A stretch of DNA of 5,731 nt, taken from positions 1 through 5,731 of the forward strand of contig SHLN01000168.1 in NCBI GenBank assembly GCA_004283105.1. Direction: 5' to 3'. The DNA comes from Acidimicrobiia bacterium. Lineage in GTDB: Bacteria; Actinomycetota; Acidimicrobiia; Spongiisociales; SHLN01. Positions 1-5,731 of this stretch are shown piece by piece. The notes under the pieces were generated by a model. That model did not search any database. It was not told the origin of the DNA and worked only from the letters and a program-made list of their open reading frames with translations. The translations under genes were made by a program, and so were the position numbers. Every line of letters begins with the position of its first letter. Positions within the stretch are counted from its first letter, which is position 1.

Positions 1-1176
1 ATTCTGTTCCCGGGCGCGTCGGTGGACATCCGGGCCTACGCGCCGCTTGCTCACATCGTCGCCGATTCGGGATACTTCGTCGCGCTCGTGCCGGTGCCGG
101 GAGGGGTGAGCCTTGGCAACGAGGACCGGGTCGACGATGTCGTGGCCGCCCACCCCGAGATCAACACGTGGTTTGTCGGCGGGCACTCTCTGGGTGGCGT
201 CGCTGCAGCGACCTATGCGGCGAACGAGCGTGCTGAGAGCATCGTGTCGGGCCTCGTGCTGTGGGCCTCGTACCTCGACGAAATGGCAGACCTTCCGGAC
301 ATCGAGCTGGCCGTCACCAGCATCTATGGATCCGAGGACGGTCTCACCACCGTCGGCGAGATAGACGCAAACCGTGGCTACCTTCCCGCCGAAACCCGCT
401 ACGTGGCAATTGAAGGCGGCAATCACGCCCAGTTCGGCTTCTACGGCACTCAGGATGGTGACGGTGCTCCGCTGATCTCCCAGGAGGCCCAAGCACAGCT
501 CGCCGCCAAGGCCACCGCCCATTTCATGGCCAGCATCGAAGCCGGGTTGCTCCAGGCCCCCGATGCCCGCTACGCGGCCGCCGCCGATCTCGAGGGATCG
601 TGGTGCGAACGCTCTCAAGAAATCATGGCCAATCTCGCTTCCGGCCTCCCAGAGGTGAGCGTCGATGAGTTCAGAGCAGAGAACGAGTTCGTCGAGAGCA
701 AACCTTTGGTGGATGACGAAGGCGTGGTGCATGTCCCGATGCACCCATTCCAGATCGGACAGCACACCGTGCTCGACGCCCCTCCGATCCTCACGGGAGA
801 GCTCTGGTGCAAGCACAAGAGCCAGGACTTCTTTGCTGCGCAAGGAGCCACCCCGGCCGGAGATCCGGGCAGCTGTGCCAAGGCCAACCGGGCGGCCTGG
901 GAGTGGGCGCTGACCCAGCTCACGGAAGCCGAGCGGCGCTTCTGGGAGTCCTCCGGCCGAGAGGTCGAGTTCGCTCTCGATATCGACCACGATGCGGGTC
1001 CGGCCTGGCTGGCGGGCGCCGTGGACGTGGTGCGCGACGGTCCGACCGTGACGATCAGCTCGTCACGCCTGGTGGTGGCAGCCGACGCCGACCTCGACGA
1101 CCCCCGGAACACAGGACTCGCTTACTGCAAGCTCTGGACACCCGCCGACGCACTCCGGCTCGCCCTCAATCCCTGA
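1..1176 (+). CDS. alpha/beta-hydrolase (Abhydrolase_5-like) with Cys-containing C-terminal extension, 5'-truncated
   Basis: The reading frame is open from base 1, so the N-terminus lies outside the window; 391 residues are visible. Residues 1-15 read LFPGASVDIRAYAPL, the first strand and oxyanion-hole loop of this hydrolase group, so probably only a short N-terminal part (perhaps a signal peptide) is missing. The nucleophile elbow GGHSLGG places Ser63, followed by Asp113 in YGSEDGL and His142 in GGNHAQFGFYG, a complete catalytic triad. The hydrolase fold appears to end near residue 180. The remaining 200 or so residues match no family I recognise; they carry Cys202, Cys270, Cys292 and Cys376 and a Trp-rich stretch (ELWCKHK, AAWEWAL, YCKLW). 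Paired cysteines would suit an exported protein, but this is inference. The substrate is unknown; an ester or carboxylester hydrolase is the cautious call. It ends in TGA, 7 bp from the convergent lyase. Confidence 0.85.
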   Translation: MLFPGASVDIRAYAPLAHIVADSGYFVALVPVPGGVSLGNEDRVDDVVAAHPEINTWFVGGHSLGGVAAATYAANERAESIVSGLVLWASYLDEMADLPDIELAVTSIYGSEDGLTTVGEIDANRGYLPAETRYVAIEGGNHAQFGFYGTQDGDGAPLISQEAQAQLAAKATAHFMASIEAGLLQAPDARYAAAADLEGSWCERSQEIMANLASGLPEVSVDEFRAENEFVESKPLVDDEGVVHVPMHPFQIGQHTVLDAPPILTGELWCKHKSQDFFAAQGATPAGDPGSCAKANRAAWEWALTQLTEAERRFWESSGREVEFALDIDHDAGPAWLAGAVDVVRDGPTVTISSSRLVVAADADLDDPRNTGLAYCKLWTPADALRLALNP

Positions 1177-1183
1177 GGAATCG

Positions 1184-2566
1184 TTAGCCGACTGGTTCAA
1201 ACCTTGCTTGGAAGAACCGCAGCTCTTCCGGCTCGTAGGTGAACTGGAGGCCGCGGACGTCCTCCCGATTCTCGTGGACTCGGGCGATCGACTCGATGGT
1301 CACGTCCATGTGCGACTGGGTATACACCCGGCGGGGGATGGCCAGGCGCGTCAGCTCGAGCTTGGGGTGGTGGTTCTCGCCGGTCTCCTTGTCCCGCCCG
1401 GCCGAAACGATCCCGCGTTCCATTCCCCGCACCCCGGCATCCAGGTAGAGGGCGGCGGTGAGGGCCGCGGCGGGAAAGTGCTCCTGGGGGAGGTGATCGA
1501 GGATGGCGCGGGCGTCGAGGAACACCGCGTGCCCGCCGACCGGTCGCACGATCGGAATGCCGTGCTTGATGAGGCCATCACCGAGGTATTCCACCTGTCC
1601 GACCCGAGACCGGACGTGGGTATCGGAGGCGGCCATCTCCTCGATGCCACGGGCGAGGGCTTCCATGTCCCGTCCGGACATACCCCCGTAGGTGTGAAGT
1701 CCCTCGAATGCCACGAGCAGCGAGCGGGCCTTGCGGGCCAGCTCGGGATCGCGCAGCAGCAAGAGCCCGCCGATGTTGACGAGGTTGTCCTTCTTGGAAG
1801 ACACGGTCGCCCCGTCCGAGTACGAGCAGATCTCCCGCAGGATGTCGTGGATGGGCGTGTCGGCGTAGCCGTGCTCGCGTTGCTGGATGAAATAGGCGTT
1901 TTCGAGAGCCCGGGTGGCATCGAGCATCACGAGGATGCCGTTGGCCGAGCAGTACTCGTACACCTCGCGGAGGTTGGCCATGGATGCCGGCTGGCCACCC
2001 GCCATGTTCACGTTCGTCTCGAAGGACACGTAGGGGATCCGCTCGACCCCGTACTCCTCGACCACGGCCGCCAGCTTGGCGAGATCGATGTTTCCCTTGA
2101 ACGGATGGAGGCTGTCGGGCTCGTGGGCTTCGTCGATGATCACGTCGTAGAAGTGGCCGCCGGCATGCTCCTGGTGGAAGCGGGTCGTCGTGAAGTACAT
2201 GTTGCCGGGTACGGCGTCGCCCGGCTCGATGAGGATCTGGCTGAGGATGTGCTCGGCGCCCCGGCCCTGGTGGGTCGGAACGACCTCCTCATATCCGTAG
2301 ACCTCGTGGACGGCGTCGACCAGGTGATAGAAGGAGCGGGACCCGGCGTAGGCCTCGTCCCCGAGCATGATGCCGGCCCACTGGTAGTCGGACATCGCCG
2401 AGGTCCCCGAGTCGGTGAGGAGGTCGATATAGACGTCGTCCGAGCGGAGGAGAAACGAGTTGTACCCGGCGTCGCGGATGGCGGCCTCACGCTCTTCCCG
2501 GGTAGTCATCCGGAGCGGTTCGACCATCTTGATCTTCCAGGGCTCTGCCCAGCTGTCGTGGCTCAT
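1184..2566 (-). CDS. tpl: tyrosine phenol-lyase-type beta-eliminating lyase (PLP enzyme)
   Basis: A complete 460-residue protein, close to the 456 residues of Citrobacter TPL and aligning over its whole length from memory. TPL is a cytosolic PLP enzyme that cleaves L-tyrosine to phenol, pyruvate and ammonia. Residues matching known TPL positions are Phe38, Tyr73 (proton donor), Arg102, Phe125, Thr126, Asn187, Asp216 and Arg219 (cofactor contacts), Lys259 (Schiff base, in SSKKDNLVNIGG), Met382, Arg384, Arg407 and Phe451. Thr126 and Arg384 separate TPL from tryptophanase, which has Asp and Ile there, so tyrosine is favoured over tryptophan. Differences are Leu290 where TPL has Met288, and ETN at 183-185 where TPL has AVT. 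The ATG start at 2566 has a strong AAGGAG site 6 nt upstream. The gene is transcribed divergently from the small secreted protein and converges on the hydrolase. Another beta-eliminating activity cannot be excluded. Confidence 0.88.
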   Translation of the reverse strand: MSHDSWAEPWKIKMVEPLRMTTREEREAAIRDAGYNSFLLRSDDVYIDLLTDSGTSAMSDYQWAGIMLGDEAYAGSRSFYHLVDAVHEVYGYEEVVPTHQGRGAEHILSQILIEPGDAVPGNMYFTTTRFHQEHAGGHFYDVIIDEAHEPDSLHPFKGNIDLAKLAAVVEEYGVERIPYVSFETNVNMAGGQPASMANLREVYEYCSANGILVMLDATRALENAYFIQQREHGYADTPIHDILREICSYSDGATVSSKKDNLVNIGGLLLLRDPELARKARSLLVAFEGLHTYGGMSGRDMEALARGIEEMAASDTHVRSRVGQVEYLGDGLIKHGIPIVRPVGGHAVFLDARAILDHLPQEHFPAAALTAALYLDAGVRGMERGIVSAGRDKETGENHHPKLELTRLAIPRRVYTQSHMDVTIESIARVHENREDVRGLQFTYEPEELRFFQARFEPVG

Positions 2567-2572
2567 TGGAGA

Positions 2573-2578
2573 CTCCTT
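2573..2578 (-). promoter_or_regulatory. Shine-Dalgarno site of the tyrosine phenol-lyase gene
   Basis: Read on the minus strand this is AAGGAG, six bases before the ATG at 2566. It is the strongest ribosome binding site seen in the window and fixes the start of the lyase gene. Confidence 0.8.
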
Positions 2579-2661
2579 CGCCTAGCAATCCTGACGTGAG
2601 GGTACGCGCCGGGGACCTGGATCGGCCAGGGCCGTTTGGCCTTGTGGTCGCAGTGATTGGG

Positions 2662-2690
2662 CATATCTCCTCTCTGAGAGAGATTGAAAA
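2662..2690 (-). promoter_or_regulatory. candidate lyase promoter with internal palindrome
   Basis: On the minus strand TTTTCA (2690-2685) and GATATG (2667-2662) are separated by 17 bp, matching four of six and three of six bases of the sigma-70 -35 and -10 consensus. The spacer contains a perfect 13-bp palindrome, CTCTCTGAGAGAG (2670-2682; 6-bp arms around one base), where a repressor could block polymerase. It does not resemble the TyrR box that controls enterobacterial tpl. The leader to the ATG would be roughly 90 nt. Promoter matches of this quality arise by chance, so this is a suggestion only. The rest of the divergent region, 2585-2748, shows no gene, terminator or riboswitch that I recognise. 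Confidence 0.3.
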
Positions 2691-2748
2691 ACACCTAAAG
2701 TGGTCGCAAGTCGACCCCGATGAACCCACATTCAATATGAGGAACTGT

Positions 2749-3120
2749 ATGACTGTGGGGTCGAATTCAGCTCGGAGAACACTCGTGGTTCTCGTAGTGG
2801 CGATGGTTCCGTTGTTGATGGCCATCACCATCAACTTCCCAGCCCAGGCGGGCGCACCCGCCACCGAGGTGGATGTGGAACTCGTCCCCGTGGCGCCCCC
2901 TCCACAAACTGCGGCACCGGCCGTGGACCTCGATGGCGCCGACGAGGTGACGCCAACCACGACCGAGGGCCCGGACTACCGGGTGATCCTCGATACCGGC
3001 GTCGACGTCGTCGGATATGAGTCCAGTATCTCCGCCCTGGCGCTGGTGGCGATTCCGGAGATGGACGCTGCGGAGGGCTTGGCTGAATCGGATGTCGTGG
3101 GGACAAGTACCGGAGACTGA
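2749..3120 (+). CDS. small secreted or membrane-anchored protein of unknown function
   Basis: I do not recognise this protein. Starting at the ATG at 2749 it has 123 residues: a basic N-terminus (SARR, 7-10), a hydrophobic segment at about 11-28, then FPAQAGA, a plausible signal peptidase I site after Ala34. The rest is acidic, rich in Pro, Thr and Val, with APPP near 50 and TPTTTEGP further on, resembling an exported linker-like region. The start at 2749 is preferred because GAGGA lies 5 nt upstream. An ATG at 2737 adds four residues but has no ribosome binding site, and the frame extends open to 2566. The sequence GATGTCGTGGGGAC near 3091-3104 may hold a frameshift: dropping one G carries the frame on to a TGA at 3167-3169, just 13 bp before the GMC gene. 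With the current sequence the gap is 62 bp. Either way co-transcription with the GMC gene is plausible. Confidence 0.55.
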   Translation: MTVGSNSARRTLVVLVVAMVPLLMAITINFPAQAGAPATEVDVELVPVAPPPQTAAPAVDLDGADEVTPTTTEGPDYRVILDTGVDVVGYESSISALALVAIPEMDAAEGLAESDVVGTSTGD

Positions 3121-3147
3121 ACTCGCCCTCGAGCTCATCGCCGACTC

Positions 3148-3168
3148 GGGACCGGGGACCGGGGACTG
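3148..3168 (+). repeat. three tandem copies of a 7-bp unit
   Basis: GGGACCG occurs twice in perfect tandem, followed by GGGACTG. It sits between the small secreted protein gene and the GMC oxidoreductase start at 3183. It may be a slippage product; if the neighbouring frame is shifted, it would encode the C-terminal GPGTGD of the small protein. Confidence 0.75.
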
Positions 3169-3182
3169 ATTAGCCTCTCCCC

Positions 3183-4859
3183 ATGGGATTCGACTACGAC
3201 GTTGCCGTGATCGGCAGTGGATTCGGAGGGAGCGTGGCCGCGCTTCGCCTGACCGAGAAGGGGTATCGAGTCGGGGTGATGGAAGCAGGCAAGCGTTATC
3301 GCGATCACACCCTTCCCAAGAGCAGCTGGAACATCCGCAAGTTCTTCTGGTTCCCCAAGCTGGGACTTCGTGGCATCCAGCGTCTCACTCTGCTGCGAGA
3401 CGTGCTCATTCTCTCGGGGGCCGGCGTGGGCGGAGGGTCGCTCGTTTGGGCCAACGTGTGCTACGAGCCACTCGACGACGCCTTCGACGACCCGCAGTGG
3501 AGCCACATCACCGACTGGAAGAAGGAGCTCGCGCCGTTCTACGACCAGGCCCGGCGCATGCTCGGCGCAGAACGGGTCCCGTTCGAAACCAACTCCGACC
3601 AGGTCATGCGAGCCATCGGGCGGGACCTCGGCGTCGAACACACCTTCCATCTCAACGATGTCGCCGTGCACTTCGGCAACCCCGGCCAGGAAGTCCCCGA
3701 TCCCTACTTCGGGGGCGAAGGGCCGTCGAGGGCGGGATGTCGACACTGCGGCGGGTGCATGGTCGGCTGCCGGTACAACGCCAAGAACCGCCTCGACAAG
3801 AACTACCTCCATCTGGCCGAGAAGCGGGGGGCGCACGTCCATCCCGATCAGCAGGTGGTGGACCTCGAACCGCTCGACGGGGGCGGCTATCGGATCACCG
3901 CTCGGAAGCCGGGTGCCCGCCTGTTCCGCCGCACCCGCACCTACACGGCCGAGCAGGTGGTGTTCGCCGCCGGCGCGCTCGGAACGACCCGCCTGCTCAT
4001 GAAACTGCGCGATGCAGATCGACTACCCGCTCTTTCTGAGCGGCTCGGCTACCAGGTCAGGACGAACTCGGAGGCCATCGTCGGGTCGCTCGCCCGGACC
4101 GCTGCGACCGATTACTCACACGGCGTGGCTATTACCTCGTCGATCCATCCCGACGCCGACACCACCATCGAACCGGTCCGCTACCCGAAGGGCAGCAACT
4201 CGATGGGACTGTTGACGACGATGCTCGTCGATGGTGGCGGGCGAGTGCCGCGTTGGCTGAAGTTTCTGGCGGCGATGATCCGCCATCCGGTGACGTTCGT
4301 CCGGTCACTGTCCGTCCGCCGCTGGTCGGAACGCACCGTCATCCTGCTCGTCATGCAGAGCATCGACAACAGCCTGCGGGTGTTCCACAAGAAGGGCCTG
4401 TTTGGAACCCGTCTCACCTCGGCCCACGACACCGGTAGGCCGAGCCCGACCTACCTCCCGGTGGCCAATCAGGCCGCCCGGGCCGGAGCCGAGCACATGG
4501 GCGGCATGGCGGGAAGCTCGCTCAATGAGGTGCTGCTCGACATCCCGTTGACGGCTCACATTCTCGGCGGCGCTTGCGTCGGAGACTCGCCCGACTCGGG
4601 CGTCATCGACCCGTACCATCGGATCTTCTCGTACCCCGATCTCCACGTCACCGATGGCGCGGCGGTGGCCGCCAACCTGGGGGTGAATCCGTCGCTGACG
4701 ATCACCGCCCTCGCCGAGCGGGCGATGGCACTGTGGCCGAATCGGGGCGAACCGGACGATCGGCCGGCGCCGAATGAGGCCTATCGCATCGTCGATCCGG
4801 TTCGTCCGATCGCGCCGGCGGTGCCCGACGGGGCCCACGGGGAACTGCGCTTCAGCTAG
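3183..4859 (+). CDS. GMC-family FAD-dependent oxidoreductase, cholesterol-oxidase-like
   Basis: A complete protein of 558 residues, near the length of mycobacterial ChoD-type proteins. It should oxidise an alcohol (possibly a sterol or other hydrophobic hydroxyl) using FAD. The N-terminus reads DYDVAVIGSGFGGS, the dinucleotide-binding loop at 11-17, with the ribose-binding acid Glu34 in VMEAG. GMC-type motifs follow at 78-96 (SGAGVGGGSLVWA) and 262-272 (AAGALGTTRLL). The C-terminal substrate domain ends with HILGG (His459) and GVNPS (Asn502), the usual catalytic His and Asn pair of GMC enzymes. A Cys cluster, CRHCGGCMVGC at 186-196, precedes YNAKNRLDKNYL. There is no signal peptide, so it is probably cytoplasmic or peripheral. 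The ATG at 3183 is chosen because it lies directly before the Rossmann strand; no good ribosome binding site is adjacent, GGGGA being 17 nt upstream. The substrate cannot be read from sequence. Confidence 0.88.
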   Translation: MGFDYDVAVIGSGFGGSVAALRLTEKGYRVGVMEAGKRYRDHTLPKSSWNIRKFFWFPKLGLRGIQRLTLLRDVLILSGAGVGGGSLVWANVCYEPLDDAFDDPQWSHITDWKKELAPFYDQARRMLGAERVPFETNSDQVMRAIGRDLGVEHTFHLNDVAVHFGNPGQEVPDPYFGGEGPSRAGCRHCGGCMVGCRYNAKNRLDKNYLHLAEKRGAHVHPDQQVVDLEPLDGGGYRITARKPGARLFRRTRTYTAEQVVFAAGALGTTRLLMKLRDADRLPALSERLGYQVRTNSEAIVGSLARTAATDYSHGVAITSSIHPDADTTIEPVRYPKGSNSMGLLTTMLVDGGGRVPRWLKFLAAMIRHPVTFVRSLSVRRWSERTVILLVMQSIDNSLRVFHKKGLFGTRLTSAHDTGRPSPTYLPVANQAARAGAEHMGGMAGSSLNEVLLDIPLTAHILGGACVGDSPDSGVIDPYHRIFSYPDLHVTDGAAVAANLGVNPSLTITALAERAMALWPNRGEPDDRPAPNEAYRIVDPVRPIAPAVPDGAHGELRFS

Positions 4860-5731
4860 ACGTACCGGCGCCAGGAGTGGGCGGGCTCGTATCCGAGCAC
4901 GTCTCGTGCCTTGTCGACCGACAGGAGCGTTTCGAATTCAGCCAACTCCCGCCGGATGGGCACGTCCGGGTATGCCGCCGCCATGAGGTCGGCGCTCGAC
5001 GTTTTCATACACGTATCGCCTGCTGCCACCAGGAAGTTGTCGGAACCCGTGGTGTCGGCTTCGAGGGCCAATCGGGTCGCCTGGGCGACATCGCGAGCAT
5101 CGACGTATCCCCACAGGTTCCAGCGCCGGATCATCGGATCATCCCAGAAGGTCGGGAACCGCTCGTAGTCGGTCGGTTCCATGATGTTCGAGTAGCGGAG
5201 TCCGACAAAGGGGATGCCGCTCCAACGGGAGAACTGGCCGGCCATCTCCTCCCCGACCAGCTTTGCCAGCGCGTAGTGGAACTCCGGGAGTCGCTCGTGG
5301 TCCTCGTCGATGGGTGCGTAACGCGGCTGCTCGCGATCGAACGGGATGCCGATGAGCGTCTCGCTCGACGCCCACACCACCCGCTCCATGCCGAGCGTGA
5401 CCGCGGCGGAGAACACGTTGTAGGTGCTCATCGTGTTGATGCGGAAGGTGGCTTCGTCGGGGAGGATGTTGGGCGCCGGGATCGCCGCTAGATGGACGAC
5501 CGCGTCGGCTCCTTTGAGAGCGTCGATGGTTTGACCGAGATCGGTCAGGTCGGCATCGAGAGTGGGTGCGTCGGGATCATGGCCGGCCGCCAGGTCCACG
5601 TTGCGGACGTCGTACCCATGCTCGGCGAGATCGGCTACAACCGCCCGCCCGGCCTTGCCGCTTCCGCCCGTGACGATGGCGGCGCCGTGGGGCGCGCGCG
5701 GGCTTCTTCGGCGGCGTTGCGCACCGCCTGC
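4856..5731 (-). CDS. NAD(P)-dependent epimerase/dehydratase (extended SDR), start beyond the window
   Basis: The frame is open from base 5731 to the TAG at 4858-4856, giving 291 visible residues. The Rossmann motif TGGSGKAGR (Gly22, Gly25, Gly28 in window numbering) leads to an acidic strand end (NVD), then DAVVHLAA, the loop WASSETLIG with the catalytic Ser or Thr, and HYALAKLVGEE with Tyr153 and Lys157 of the YxxxK pair. LRYSNIMEP and YVDARDVA are typical of extended SDRs. The GTG at 5599 cannot be the true start because it would delete the cofactor site. No ATG, GTG, TTG or CTG occurs in frame between 5731 and the glycine motif, and the leading residues are Arg-rich and unlike an SDR N-terminus, so the start is off the edge or a frameshift lies near 5695. 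UDP-sugar epimerase and uronate or aldose dehydrogenase are both possible; the substrate is unknown. The gene converges on the GMC gene. Confidence 0.82.
   Translation of the reverse strand, partial: AGGAQRRRRSPRAPHGAAIVTGGSGKAGRAVVADLAEHGYDVRNVDLAAGHDPDAPTLDADLTDLGQTIDALKGADAVVHLAAIPAPNILPDEATFRINTMSTYNVFSAAVTLGMERVVWASSETLIGIPFDREQPRYAPIDEDHERLPEFHYALAKLVGEEMAGQFSRWSGIPFVGLRYSNIMEPTDYERFPTFWDDPMIRRWNLWGYVDARDVAQATRLALEADTTGSDNFLVAAGDTCMKTSSADLMAAAYPDVPIRRELAEFETLLSVDKARDVLGYEPAHSWRRYV
5635..5730 (-). other. alternative coding frame at the right edge (tail of an upstream gene, or shifted N-terminus of the SDR)
   Basis: One base out of register with the SDR frame, the minus strand reads QAVRNAAEEARARPTAP from 5730, with helix-like composition and 13 of its first 15 codons ending in G or C. 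The SDR frame over the same bases reads an Arg-rich string with CGA and AGA codons. This frame stops at TAG 5637-5635. It may be the end of an overlapping upstream gene. Alternatively it is the true N-terminal part of the SDR, disconnected by one extra CG unit in the tract at 5692-5700. The window is too short to decide. Confidence 0.25.

Noticed and set aside
615..1112. A 165-codon minus-strand frame opposite the hydrolase C-terminal region
   Set aside because: Ser, Arg and Ala-rich shadow composition. The plus-strand frame continues uninterrupted from the hydrolase core, which supports the plus-strand reading even though that region is unassigned.
1184..2566. Tryptophanase (tnaA) as the identity of the lyase
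   Set aside because: The Thr and Arg specificity positions match tyrosine phenol-lyase, not the Asp and Ile of tryptophanase, and no tnaC-like leader peptide with a Trp codon was found upstream.
1208..2599. A 463-codon open frame on the plus strand antisense to the whole lyase gene
   Set aside because: It mirrors the lyase codons in a high-GC gene where antisense stops are rare. Its product is a His, Val, Gly and Asp-rich string without recognisable motifs, whereas the minus-strand product matches TPL along its full length.
2566..2748. Extension of the small secreted protein back to an ATG at 2566
   Set aside because: It would bury the signal peptide about 60 residues inside the protein and run through the divergent intergenic region. 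The ATG at 2749 has GAGGA at suitable spacing.
3135..3842. A 235-codon open frame on the minus strand opposite the start of the GMC gene
   Set aside because: It lies opposite conserved FAD-binding motifs, has no recognisable domain and is explained by GC-rich codon structure.
4877..5491. A 204-codon open frame on the plus strand opposite the SDR gene
   Set aside because: The opposite strand encodes conserved SDR motifs, and this product is an unstructured Arg, Val and Gly-rich shadow.
1..5731. Search for CRISPR repeats, insertion-sequence ends, tRNA or rRNA genes, or toxin-antitoxin and defence genes
   Set aside because: No spaced repeats, transposase motifs, cloverleaf sequences or defence-related domains were seen by eye. 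All large frames have metabolic or unassigned explanations.

Overview
High-GC DNA with strong G/C preference at third codon positions, dense gene packing and families common in Actinobacteria. The small secreted protein, the GMC oxidoreductase subtype and the hydrolase subtype would suit an environmental actinobacterium, perhaps an acidimicrobial lineage. That placement is inference, because no rRNA or marker gene is present.

Layout from left to right: (1) 1-1176 (+), the 3' part of an alpha/beta-hydrolase with an intact Ser-Asp-His triad and an unrecognised C-terminal extension of about 200 residues carrying four cysteines. (2) 1184-2566 (-), a complete tyrosine phenol-lyase-type PLP enzyme, convergent with the hydrolase and separated from it by 7 bp. 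(3) 2567-2748, a divergent intergenic region with a clear ribosome binding site for the lyase, a candidate promoter and a 13-bp palindrome. (4) 2749-3120 (+), a small protein with a signal peptide or membrane anchor, whose reading frame may be shifted near its 3' end. (5) 3148-3168, a 7-bp tandem repeat. (6) 3183-4859 (+), a complete GMC-family FAD oxidoreductase of the cholesterol-oxidase-like type with a CxxCxxCxxxC motif. (7) 4856-5731 (-), an NAD(P)-dependent epimerase/dehydratase (extended SDR), running off the right edge and sharing its stop tetranucleotide CTAG with the oxidoreductase.

The genes look like small catabolic or accessory metabolic units, not one obvious pathway. The lyase is predicted to split tyrosine into phenol, pyruvate and ammonia. 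The oxidoreductase probably oxidises an alcohol or sterol, and the SDR probably acts on a sugar nucleotide or similar substrate. I found no defence system, CRISPR array, mobile element, tRNA or rRNA. The points most worth a second look are two possible frame disruptions (near 3100 and near 5695), the palindrome inside the candidate lyase promoter, the Cys motif of the oxidoreductase, and the hydrolase's C-terminal extension.
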